From Acidobacteriaceae bacterium (GTDB lineage: Bacteria; Acidobacteriota; Terriglobia; Terriglobales; Acidobacteriaceae), in the NCBI GenBank assembly GCA_003165855.1, contig PMXH01000118.1, positions 376 to 7,555 of the forward strand: a stretch of DNA of 7,180 bases. Direction: 5' to 3'. The notes beneath the pieces were generated by a model. That model had not been told where the DNA came from, searched no databases, and saw only the letters and a program-made list of their open reading frames with translations. Positions 1-6,222 of the stretch are shown here, piece after piece. Both the position numbers and the translations under genes were made by a program. Position 1 is the first letter of the stretch. Each line of letters starts with the position of its first letter.

Positions 1-30
1 CACCACGGAGGCACAGAGACACGGAGAAAA
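1..30. repeat. Low-complexity GRCACRGA-type dispersed repeat
   Basis: The first 30 bases are built of roughly 8-base units of the form GRCACRGA (for example ggcacaga then gacacgga) followed by an A-run. I recall near-identical strings as common dispersed intergenic repeats in environmental bacterial genomes. That is from memory and was not searched. Here the unit lies in the open frame of the ligase and would be read as HHGGTETRRK. Its left end is not visible. Confidence 0.55.
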
Positions 31-660
31 GCGCTGGGGGCTTCCGGCGCACAGGCTAAATTGATGTTCGGGGAGGACGAAGAGACGTCGCCGTTAAGTG
101 TCGTTCGCGCACCGGTTTTTCACGCGACTTCGCCGGAGCAATTGGAAGAACTTTTTGCGGCGGCGCAGGAGCGGGGCAACGAAGGGTTGATGATCAAAGA
201 CCTTGAATCAGCGTACACGCCGGGGAAGCGTGGGAAATCCTGGCTGAAGATGAAGCGCGAGCTGGCCACGCTCGACGTGGTGGTGACCGCGGTCGAATAC
301 GGCCACGGCAAGCGGGTGGGCGTGCTTAGCGATTACACGTTCGCGGTGTGGGATGAGGGTAAAGACCGGCTGGTGAATATCGGCAAAGCGTATTCGGGAC
401 TGACCGACGTGGAAATTGCGGAGATGACGCGGTGGTTTCTCGAACACACGATTGAAGATCAAGGATTTCGTCGCACAGTCGAGCCAAAGATTGTGCTGGA
501 AGTGGCGTTCAATAACATGATGCGCTCGGATCGGCACGATAGCGGGTATGCGCTGCGGTTTCCGAGGATTGTGCGGCTGCGACCGGACAAGTCGGCGGAG
601 GAGGCGGATGGGATTGAGCGAGTGCGAGATGTCTACTCCAAACAGAATGGGATCCTGTAG
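1..660 (+). CDS. ATP-dependent DNA ligase, C-terminal part (5' end outside window)
   Basis: This is the C-terminal part of an archaeal/eukaryal-type ATP-dependent DNA ligase, which seals nicks in duplex DNA through an enzyme-AMP intermediate. The frame is open from base 1, giving 219 visible residues. Nucleotidyltransferase motif IV is EGLMIKD (visible residues 61-67) and motif V is SWLKMKRE (80-87, with the paired lysines). An OB-fold follows (about 90-197) and closes with RFPRIVRLRPDK (186-197). The adenylated-lysine motif (KxDG) is not in the window and should lie to the left. TTG at 61 and ATG at 64 could be read as starts, but neither has a Shine-Dalgarno site, and a protein starting there would lack the catalytic lysine, so I treat the gene as cut by the window edge. 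Residues 1-20 come from a low-complexity repeat and what looks like a linker. A true 5' truncation cannot be excluded. It has no LigD-type polymerase or nuclease domain in view. Confidence 0.9.
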   Translation, partial: HHGGTETRRKALGASGAQAKLMFGEDEETSPLSVVRAPVFHATSPEQLEELFAAAQERGNEGLMIKDLESAYTPGKRGKSWLKMKRELATLDVVVTAVEYGHGKRVGVLSDYTFAVWDEGKDRLVNIGKAYSGLTDVEIAEMTRWFLEHTIEDQGFRRTVEPKIVLEVAFNNMMRSDRHDSGYALRFPRIVRLRPDKSAEEADGIERVRDVYSKQNGIL

Positions 661-664
661 ATAT

Positions 665-1108
665 TCAGTGAAGGACTGGGGTCGCTGAGGCGGCTACGCA
701 CACCCAGGAGCCATTCCTGCTGACCCAGGTATCGACAAACCGATTTCGTCTCACGTAAGGCTTGCCGTTTTCAACGCCTTTTTCTCGAAAGACTCCCGTC
801 GCAATCGCGACGTCCCCGAATACACGCACGGAGATTGACTCGGGCTCGGCCTGTTGCTCCTCGGATGGCTTCGCCGCATCGACGCCGGCGAGAAACGTAG
901 TACGGGATTGCAGGCTGCCATCGTCATTGACCAGTACCATCGAGTCGTGGAGGATTCCGCTCAGAGCCTTTTTGTCTCGCAACTTATAGGCTTGATTCCA
1001 AGCCTTCTCAATCGCAATGATCTTGGATTCGGTGGAACTATTATTCTCTTGGGCGAAAAGCGGTACGGCCAGGACACCGACTAACGCACAGAAACATAGC
1101 ACTTTCAT
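665..1108 (-). CDS. Secreted SnoaL/DUF4440-like (NTF2 fold) protein
   Basis: This is a 147-residue exported protein. Residues 1-19 form a signal peptide (MKVLCFC, then a hydrophobic core) with a likely signal peptidase I cut after LFA, before Q20. The mature part opens with IIAIEKAWNQAYKLRDKKALSGILHDSMVLVNDDG (about 30-64 overall), the typical first helices and strand of DUF4440/SnoaL-like proteins in the NTF2 superfamily. It closes with the beta-strand pattern FGDVAIATGVF (97-107), RNRFVDTWVSRNGSWVCVA (121-139). Members of this superfamily bind small molecules or act as small enzymes, but no catalytic residue set is clear here, so the substrate is unknown. A GAGG lies about 9 nt before the ATG. 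The gene ends tail to tail with the ligase, 4 bp away, and lies 109 bp downstream of the cation efflux gene on the same strand. The signal peptide has two cysteines (C5, C7) but no lipobox. Confidence 0.82.
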   Translation of the reverse strand: MKVLCFCALVGVLAVPLFAQENNSSTESKIIAIEKAWNQAYKLRDKKALSGILHDSMVLVNDDGSLQSRTTFLAGVDAAKPSEEQQAEPESISVRVFGDVAIATGVFREKGVENGKPYVRRNRFVDTWVSRNGSWVCVAASATPVLH

Positions 1109-1129
1109 TGAAGGGCCTCGCTATCCGAT

Positions 1130-1156
1130 CTATTACCGCTTTTGAAATATTAACAA
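1130..1156 (-). promoter_or_regulatory. Weak candidate promoter of the DUF4440-like gene
   Basis: On the minus strand, TTGTTA (1156-1151) and TAATAG (1135-1130) are separated by 15 bp and lie about 20 bp upstream of the start codon, in an AT-rich patch. The spacing is shorter than the sigma-70 optimum. The assignment is by eye only. Confidence 0.25.
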
Positions 1157-1189
1157 CCGCGACCAAGAAAAAGGTTGGCCGCGCGGGTT
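1155..1189 (-). terminator. Imperfect hairpin between the cation efflux and DUF4440-like genes
   Basis: The arms at 1155-1166 and 1175-1189 are imperfectly complementary (the CCAA/TTGG inner pairs match, the GC middle has a bulge) around an 8-base loop rich in A on the plus strand. It lies after the stop of the cation efflux gene and could attenuate its transcript. There is no U-run directly after the stem, so a canonical intrinsic terminator is doubtful. It also overlaps the tentative promoter of the next gene. Confidence 0.22.
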
Positions 1190-1217
1190 ACCACAGCGCG
1201 AGCAGCGCGATAAGCTT

Positions 1218-2159
1218 CTAGTGGCTGTGGTGGTGATGCTCTTCGCTCTCGCCCACCGGAATCACGCAGCCATGGGCGACTTCGCATTCCACATGCTCGA
1301 ACTGGATCGTAGTGTGGTCGATGCGAAAATCGTGGTGTAAACGGTCTTTCACGTCGCGCAGGATGCGCTCGCTGACCGAGGGTGGGATGTCGGCAATCGC
1401 GATGTGGCAGGAGAGAGCGCGAGTTTCCGAGCCGATGCTCCAGCAGTGCAGATCGTGAACGTCATTGACGCCTTCGATAGAGCGAATGGCGACCTCGACC
1501 GATTCGAGCTTCACTCCGCGTGGAGTACCTTCGAGCAGAATATTCAGGGTCTCGCGCACGATGCCGAAGCCTGACCACAGGATCAGCGCACCGATTCCGA
1601 ATGACAGCGCGGAGTCGATCCAATAATCGCCCGTAACCAAAATGGCCCAGCCTCCGGCGATGACGGCGGCGGTGGAAAGGGTGTCGCCGACTTCGTGCAG
1701 CAGGGCGCTCCGGATGTTAACGTCGTTTCCAGAGCGCCGGCCGGAGCGGTACAGCAGCAACGCGATCACTCCATTCATCACCACGCCAGCGGCCGCGACC
1801 CACATCATCACCGAGGCCTGAACGTGCTCGGGATGCTGCAAGCGGCGGAAAGCCTCGTAAAAGATGAAGAACGAAACCGCGACCAGGGATACGGCATTGA
1901 CCAGCGCGGCCAGCACTCCGGCGCGATGGTAGCCATAAGTCTTGGTGGAACTGGCTGGGCGCGACTGCAAATAGACCGCAACCAGGGACAGGAGCAAAGC
2001 GAGAAAGTCCGAAAGATTGTGCCCAGCTTCGGAGAGCAGAGCCAGCGAATGAGCGCGGATGCCGGCCACGACCAGCAGCACGATATAGGCGAGAGTTACC
2101 CCGAGCGAGATCTTGAGCACTCGCTTGGGACCGCCTGCGCCGTGAACGTGGGCGTGCAT
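1218..2159 (-). CDS. Cation diffusion facilitator, CzcD/ZnT-like zinc exporter
   Basis: This is a 313-residue inner-membrane proton/metal antiporter of the CDF family, full length for the CzcD/ZitB group. It likely exports Zn(II), and perhaps Co(II) or Cd(II). It has six membrane segments, at about 17-34, 38-61, 82-105, 115-137, 158-176 and 183-202. The transport site is visible as H47-x3-D51 in segment 2 (SEAGHNLSD) and H155-x3-D159 in segment 5 (HEVGD), the HD-HD set typical of zinc-type members. E44 stands where CzcD relatives often have Asp. The C-terminal cytoplasmic domain (about 205-292) has the conserved VHDLHCWSIG and SCHIAIAD stretches (H235, H238, H252) and IDHTTIQFE (H282). Both ends are His-rich: MHAHVH, and a tail with HHHHSH. 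The ATG at 2159 is preceded directly by an in-frame TAA, so no earlier start is possible, yet no clear Shine-Dalgarno site is seen. Metal specificity is inferred from motifs. Confidence 0.95.
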   Translation of the reverse strand: MHAHVHGAGGPKRVLKISLGVTLAYIVLLVVAGIRAHSLALLSEAGHNLSDFLALLLSLVAVYLQSRPASSTKTYGYHRAGVLAALVNAVSLVAVSFFIFYEAFRRLQHPEHVQASVMMWVAAAGVVMNGVIALLLYRSGRRSGNDVNIRSALLHEVGDTLSTAAVIAGGWAILVTGDYWIDSALSFGIGALILWSGFGIVRETLNILLEGTPRGVKLESVEVAIRSIEGVNDVHDLHCWSIGSETRALSCHIAIADIPPSVSERILRDVKDRLHHDFRIDHTTIQFEHVECEVAHGCVIPVGESEEHHHHSH

Positions 2160-2197
2160 TTAATCAGTGTACGGGCGGTAGAGGCGGGCTTCAAGAG

Positions 2198-2232
2198 CAG
2201 TGGCCAGTGGCCAGTGGTCAGTGGCCAGTAAA
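2198..2232. repeat. Left arm of heptamer array (CAGTGGY units)
   Basis: Four tandem 7-base units, CAGTGGC, CAGTGGC, CAGTGGT and CAGTGGC, run from 2198 to 2225 and are followed by a degenerate unit CAGTAAA. They lie about 40 bp upstream of the cation efflux start codon. The array is opposed by a similar array in reverse orientation at 2260-2294. Confidence 0.9.
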
Positions 2233-2259
2233 ACCAACGCGAGGGCTGGGCGCCGATCG

Positions 2260-2294
2260 CTGGCCACTGGCCACTGGTCACTGATCACTGATTT
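2260..2294. repeat. Right arm of heptamer array (reverse orientation)
   Basis: Five tandem 7-base units run from 2260 to 2294: CTGGCCA, CTGGCCA, CTGGTCA, CTGATCA and degenerate CTGATTT. They are the reverse complement of the left-arm motif. About 31 nt of each arm can pair with only a few mismatches, around a GC-rich loop of roughly 30 nt. The array touches the TAA stop of the c-di-GMP gene (2297-2295), so in that gene's transcript the first arm begins right after the stop codon. The resulting hairpin could end or protect the upstream mRNA. There is no U-run, so it is not a standard intrinsic terminator. Confidence 0.88.
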
Positions 2295-5057
2295 TTAGCG
2301 CTTGAAGAGATTCTGCAGGTAGCGGTCGTTGTAGACAGTGGTTGAGTTCTGCACGAACTCCAGAATACGATACATTTTTTCGCGCGAGTCGCGGCTCATC
2401 TCCTTGAATTGGATCGCCACACCCGATCCGGGATGGATACGGGCGACGATGCCTTCCGCGCTCAAGGTGCCGTCATCGATGGAGAAGACCAGCTTGACAT
2501 TGGAACTGGGGGCCAGAATTTCGCTGGTTTCCACGTAACAGCCGCCGAGGCTGATGTCGATCAGGTTGCCGAAAATCGGTCCATTGCCAGGCTGAGGATG
2601 TAGTTCGATCGTAAGCCGGCATTTCATCCGCGTGTGCAACCGCTGATCTTTCTGCGAAGGTTGTTTTTGTTTCTCCAGATACATGCGGCGGTCGGCCTGG
2701 GTGAGGAGTTGCTCGGCATCATTGCCATCTTCCGGAGAAACAGCCAGACCCACGCTCAACGAGAGCATATCCTCTGCGCAAACATCGAAGCCCGCCTGCT
2801 TGGCGAGAGCGCGAAGCTGCTCAGCCTTCTTAGCCGCGGCGTCGGAGGCCAGTCCCGGAGCGATCACCACAAACTCGTCCCCGCCCATGCGGGCAACGTA
2901 GTCGTATTCGCGGCAGCTGTCTTTCAGCGCCTGGGCAAATAAACGCAAGACGCGATTGCCTTCCAGGTGCCCGAAGCGGTCATTGATCTTTTTGAAACCG
3001 TTCATGTCGCAGACCATGAGGGTGAGCGAGGTGTTGTCGCGCTTGCAGCGGGCTAATTCGCGGTCGAGCTGCAAGAACAGCGACCGGGCATTGGGCAGAC
3101 CGGTAAGGTAGTCGGTGGTGGCGGAGCTTTCCGCCTGTTGATATTTCAGAGCATTTTCAATGGCCAGAGCCATCTTGCCGCTCACCGCCAGAAGGATGCG
3201 TAAATGATCGGAGGTAAATGCATCTTTCTCGGCGCGGTAAAGCGCGAGAACGCCGATTACGCCAGACACACCCTCCAGAGGCAAGGCCAAGGCTGAACGC
3301 AGAGTGCTGAATTTTTCGGGATCGTTGAGGTATCCAGGTTCCACCGAAGGATTCCCATTCACAATCGGTTTCTTGTTCCGCGCCACCCAGCCGGAAAGGC
3401 CATCGCCCACCGGAATCCTTAACGAGGCAAAGAGGCGGTAGTTATCGCCATTGACATATTCCGGGATCAACTCATCGCCGCGCTGGATGTAGATGGCGAT
3501 GGCGTCGTAAGGAACCATGGGCTTGAGTTTTACGGAGAAAACGGAAAGCGTTTCGCTCAAGCTCAGCGATGCTCCCAGATCCTGGCTCAACTCAAACAAG
3601 GACTGGGCCTCCTGCCGGGCGGCCGCAATCGAGGATAGAAAGGTTGTTTCTCGCCCCGCGGAATCGGGAGCGGTCGCGTTTTCGAATCCGGCAGCCGGGG
3701 CCGGGCCGCGTGTAATCTTGAGCTCCGCCGGGAGCGCCAGGTTACCGTCTTGTGCCGATTTCGCACGCGAGAGATTTTCCAGAGAGCGGTAGCGATTCTT
3801 GAGAACCTCCACCACCTTCGGATCGAACGACTTGCCCGACTCTCCCAAGAGTCGCTGCATGACTTCATCGAGTGGCATGGCCCGCCGGTATTGCCGATCG
3901 GAAGCCAGTGCGTCCAGATAGTCGACGGCGGAAAGAATGCGGGCCCCGATGGGGATCTCCATGCCTTTCAGGCCGTAGGGATAACCGGACCCGTCCCATT
4001 TTTCATGGTGGGCACGCACGATCGGCACCACGGGATAAGGGAAGCGAACTCGTTCCAGAATTTCGGCTCCCACCACGGTATGAATCTTCATCTTCTCGAA
4101 CTCTTCCGGAGTGAGCCGGCCGGGTTTCGAGATGATATGTTCGGGCACCGCGAGCTTGCCGATGTCGTGCAGCAGCGCGGCGGCATGCAGAGCTTCCAAC
4201 TCGGCTCCCTTTATGCCCAGCTCTTTGGCTACTTCGATGGCATAGACGCGAACCCGCTGCAGGTGATCGTGGGTGGTCTGGTCCTTGGCCTCGATGGCCA
4301 GGGCCAAGGCTTCAATGGTTCGCAGATGCAGGTTCGCGATTTCTTCCACGTGGCGCTTCTCGTCTTCCAACTTGCCCAAGTACAGGCGGTAAGAACGGTA
4401 GATGAGATAAATTGCGGGGACGAACAGCAGAGAAGTTTCCCAGTTGAACGCATGGTTGAACCAGGAGATCGCGCCCGCAATCCCGGCACCGACCAGGTAG
4501 TAAGGGAAAGACCAAAAATAACACTCCACCAGAATCTTCTGGAGCGGCTTGCCTTCGCTGAACGAGATGACGATGGCGATGCATCCGGCATTGACAATGA
4601 AGTAGATCGAAGCGGTCAGGCACAAAAGCAGCGGGTGGCTAACGATGAGTGCGTTGCACAGAGGGTTGTGATAAACCAGATAGGCCAAAGCGGTGGAGAG
4701 GGTGCCCGCACAAACGTTGAACGTCAACTGCAAGGCGGAGGGCCGGCCTGGGTACAAACTCTGAGCCAGCATGGCGACTGCGCCGAGAGTCAGGGCCTCA
4801 GAGTAGCCCAGCTCCGCAATTCCCACCAGGATGAAGAGAAAGTTTACGGAAAGAGTGCCGGTAATGCCGGGAAGAGTGACGCGGAGCCTTGAGGCCAGAA
4901 TGACGATGCCCAGGTAGCAGATGAACTCCGCGATGTTCTTGCTGCTCTGGTGAACGGCGGCCTGAAGCAGAGGCACCATGCCCGCGGCGATGACCAAGCC
5001 GACAAAGACCTGGGCCCTGACGGGCAGTCCTCTCCACGAGTTGGCGCTGGTGGACAT
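2295..5057 (-). CDS. Membrane c-di-GMP protein: HD-GYP, GAF, GGDEF and PilZ domains
   Basis: This 920-residue protein could synthesise, hydrolyse and bind cyclic di-GMP. Residues 1-225 hold several hydrophobic spans (about 15-35, 42-58, 68-82, 87-100, 112-129, 140-166, 180-200, 208-220), resembling a MASE-type membrane sensor. A linker helix (225-250) leads to an HD-GYP phosphodiesterase domain (about 245-430) with E256, H265, HDIGK (297-301), H326, HH (350-351), GSGYP (356-360) and D379, the full metal and GYP set. A GAF domain follows (about 483-638). The GGDEF cyclase domain (about 646-797) has D684, N692-D693 and GGDEF (725-729), plus the inhibitory site RxxD (R716 to D719) exactly five residues before it. 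A C-terminal PilZ domain (about 804-903) has RLHTR (806-810) and DISLGG (834-839). The ATG at 5057 has an in-frame TAA two codons upstream, so it is the earliest possible start. No strong Shine-Dalgarno site is visible. In-cell balance of the two activities cannot be told from sequence. Confidence 0.95.
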   Translation of the reverse strand: MSTSANSWRGLPVRAQVFVGLVIAAGMVPLLQAAVHQSSKNIAEFICYLGIVILASRLRVTLPGITGTLSVNFLFILVGIAELGYSEALTLGAVAMLAQSLYPGRPSALQLTFNVCAGTLSTALAYLVYHNPLCNALIVSHPLLLCLTASIYFIVNAGCIAIVISFSEGKPLQKILVECYFWSFPYYLVGAGIAGAISWFNHAFNWETSLLFVPAIYLIYRSYRLYLGKLEDEKRHVEEIANLHLRTIEALALAIEAKDQTTHDHLQRVRVYAIEVAKELGIKGAELEALHAAALLHDIGKLAVPEHIISKPGRLTPEEFEKMKIHTVVGAEILERVRFPYPVVPIVRAHHEKWDGSGYPYGLKGMEIPIGARILSAVDYLDALASDRQYRRAMPLDEVMQRLLGESGKSFDPKVVEVLKNRYRSLENLSRAKSAQDGNLALPAELKITRGPAPAAGFENATAPDSAGRETTFLSSIAAARQEAQSLFELSQDLGASLSLSETLSVFSVKLKPMVPYDAIAIYIQRGDELIPEYVNGDNYRLFASLRIPVGDGLSGWVARNKKPIVNGNPSVEPGYLNDPEKFSTLRSALALPLEGVSGVIGVLALYRAEKDAFTSDHLRILLAVSGKMALAIENALKYQQAESSATTDYLTGLPNARSLFLQLDRELARCKRDNTSLTLMVCDMNGFKKINDRFGHLEGNRVLRLFAQALKDSCREYDYVARMGGDEFVVIAPGLASDAAAKKAEQLRALAKQAGFDVCAEDMLSLSVGLAVSPEDGNDAEQLLTQADRRMYLEKQKQPSQKDQRLHTRMKCRLTIELHPQPGNGPIFGNLIDISLGGCYVETSEILAPSSNVKLVFSIDDGTLSAEGIVARIHPGSGVAIQFKEMSRDSREKMYRILEFVQNSTTVYNDRYLQNLFKR

Positions 5058-5233
5058 GGTTTACGAGTCAATGCGCACCGCTCCTGCTGCCGGCGCGCGA
5101 GAGAACCCTAAACTCAAAGGATAAACAGCCAACAGCCTTAGCGACAGTGATTTGTGGCCCGTGCCGGAAACTTAGGTAATGCTTCGAGGTTACTGATTCG
5201 GGACAGTTTTCAGCGAAAGATCTCACGAAAGTC

Positions 5234-5255
5234 AAGCCCGGCTTCGGTCGGGCTT
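5234..5255 (+). other. Stem-loop with cUUCGg tetraloop
   Basis: On the plus strand AAGCCCGGC (5234-5242) pairs with GTCGGGCTT (5247-5255) around TTCG (5243-5246). This gives nine pairs including one G-U and a C-G pair closing a UUCG tetraloop, a very stable RNA fold. Read on the minus strand, the G-U becomes an A-C mismatch and the loop becomes CGAA, so the plus-strand RNA is the better structure. No U-run follows, so termination is uncertain. It lies about 62 bp upstream of the candidate YIP1 promoter. Confidence 0.6.
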
Positions 5256-5316
5256 CAAGCGGCAAGAGTGAGCTCTGTCCCAACTGCCGAGGGGCGTTCC
5301 GTTCGACTGGGTCTGC

Positions 5317-5345
5317 TTGTGTTGCCGCCGAGTCCCGGCTAGAAT
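5317..5345 (+). promoter_or_regulatory. Candidate sigma-70 promoter of the YIP1-family gene
   Basis: TTGTGT (5317-5322) is followed after 17 bp by TAGAAT (5340-5345), which matches five of six bases of the -10 consensus. The -35 box is weak. Transcription would start near 5352, leaving a leader of about 38 nt that contains both copies of the duplicated ribosome binding site. Assigned by eye. Confidence 0.4.
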
Positions 5346-5359
5346 TCCTTCGCATTCAG

Positions 5360-5388
5360 CAGGAGGCAAGAACACAGGAGGCAAGAAC
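5360..5388 (+). repeat. Tandemly duplicated Shine-Dalgarno site
   Basis: The 14-base string CAGGAGGCAAGAAC occurs at 5360-5373 and again at 5375-5388, a tandem duplication with 15-bp period. Each copy has a full AGGAGG. The downstream copy (5376-5381) is 8 nt from the ATG at 5390, which fixes that start. The upstream copy has no start codon at a matching distance. Confidence 0.9.
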
Positions 5389-5389
5389 G

Positions 5390-6142
5390 ATGGCGGCCGA
5401 TCCGCTCCCACCTTTATCTGGACCTGTGCCCACGCCGGAAGCCGCTCCACTTTCGCAAGGCGAACGCCTCGTCGACACTTTCATCGCACCGTCCGAGACT
5501 TTCACCGATCTGCGCCGCAACGCGCAGTGGTGGCTGCCGTTTCTGCTGATGACCGTCGCGGGGTGGGGCCTGGTTTATGTTTCGGAGCAGAAGATCGGCG
5601 TGCAGAAGATAGTGGAGAATGAGCTGCAAGCGCGGCCCAAGGCTGAGGCGCGATACGAGCAGGCGACGCCCGAGCAGCGGCAGCAGCAGGTAAAAATCAC
5701 TGGGATTATCTATTACGTCGCCATCCCCGTGTTCACTCTGGTCATTTGGCTGGTCATGGCGGGATTGCAGTTTGGCACATTCAAGTTCGGGGCCAACGCC
5801 GATATTTCGTACAGCAAGTCACTCGCGGTGGTGGTCTACGCGGGGTTGCCCATGGTGCTGAGGCATTTGTTGGCCATGGTTTCTGTGCTCGCCGGCGCTA
5901 GCGCGGACGGATTCACCTTGAACAACCCGGTCGCGTCTAATCCGGCATACTTCATGAACGCTGCCGACAGTCCGTTCTGGTACTTCCTCGCATCGCAAAT
6001 GGATATCTTCCTGCTTTGGACGCTGGCACTGACCGCGATCGGGTTTGCCACCACGGGCAAGGTGAAGATGGGAACGTCGTTTGCGGTTGTGATCGGATGG
6101 TGGGTGGTGATCACGCTGACCTTCGCGGCAATATTTTCGTAA
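5390..6142 (+). CDS. YIP1-family integral membrane protein
   Basis: This is a 250-residue polytopic inner-membrane protein that I place in the YIP1 family. The fingerprint is a cytoplasmic N-terminus with GERLVDTFIAPSETFTDLRRNAQWWLPF (24-51), followed by five hydrophobic segments at about 47-64, 104-126, 143-166, 198-222 and 228-248. A charged Gln/Glu-rich loop (about 66-102, EQATPEQRQQQ) separates the first two. The family's role in bacteria is not established. In Acidobacteriota I associate such genes with neighbouring export-pump genes, but none follows intact here. The first 23 residues are Pro/Ala-rich and probably disordered. The start is set by a perfect AGGAGG 8 nt upstream. The next gene on the same strand begins 173 bp downstream, too far to assume an operon. 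Confidence 0.85.
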   Translation: MAADPLPPLSGPVPTPEAAPLSQGERLVDTFIAPSETFTDLRRNAQWWLPFLLMTVAGWGLVYVSEQKIGVQKIVENELQARPKAEARYEQATPEQRQQQVKITGIIYYVAIPVFTLVIWLVMAGLQFGTFKFGANADISYSKSLAVVVYAGLPMVLRHLLAMVSVLAGASADGFTLNNPVASNPAYFMNAADSPFWYFLASQMDIFLLWTLALTAIGFATTGKVKMGTSFAVVIGWWVVITLTFAAIFS

Positions 6143-6171
6143 GGGTCATCGGCTTTTCCTGCACCAGCAAG

Positions 6172-6222
6172 GTGAAGCGCAATACAGCGATTGCCATCAT
6201 TGCGGGCTGGTATTTGTTCTGA
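6172..6222 (+). pseudogene. Possible N-terminal relic of a membrane-anchored protein
   Basis: A GTG-initiated frame reads VKRNTAIAIIAGWYLF and stops at TGA. A short basic start followed by a hydrophobic run looks like the first residues of an inner-membrane-anchored protein, such as a HlyD/RND membrane fusion protein, which I recall as a frequent follower of YIP1-family genes in this phylum. It starts 29 bp after the YIP1-family stop. No continuation of such a protein is visible in any frame before the next gene. It could be chance or a short membrane peptide, and there is no good ribosome binding site. Confidence 0.25.

Larger units (their letters stand above)
5058..5389. other. Divergent intergenic region
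   Basis: This 332-bp region separates the start of the c-di-GMP gene (minus) from the start of the YIP1-family gene (plus). It holds a UUCG-capped hairpin (5234-5255), a candidate plus-strand promoter (5317-5345) and a duplicated ribosome binding site (5360-5388). I see no convincing promoter for the minus-strand gene. The short open frames in it look non-coding: they are Arg/Ser/Pro-rich and resemble no family I know. Confidence 0.7.

Noticed and set aside
1695..2231. A 178-codon plus-strand frame over the zinc exporter
   Set aside because: It overlaps a well-supported transporter gene, is rich in Gln, Arg and His from antisense reading, and ends in translated heptamer repeat.
2096..2281. 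A 61-codon minus-strand frame with SGQW-like repeats
   Set aside because: Its start is the translated inverted heptamer array, and it runs into the transporter gene in another frame. The repeated residues reflect the DNA repeat, not a protein repeat.
2198..2294. CRISPR array
   Set aside because: Units are only 7 bp, contiguous with no spacers, and change orientation half-way.
3750..4892. A 380-codon open frame on the plus strand, antisense to the c-di-GMP gene
   Set aside because: The minus strand here encodes clear HD-GYP and membrane domains. The plus-strand translation matches no family I know, has no ribosome binding site and has the skewed composition expected of a complementary-strand shadow in GC-rich DNA.
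5068..5355. Minus-strand open frame of 95 codons within the divergent intergenic region
   Set aside because: No similarity to a known family, no ribosome binding site, Arg/Ser-rich composition, and it crosses the UUCG hairpin. It overlaps the start region of the c-di-GMP gene, but I see no reason to think it is translated.
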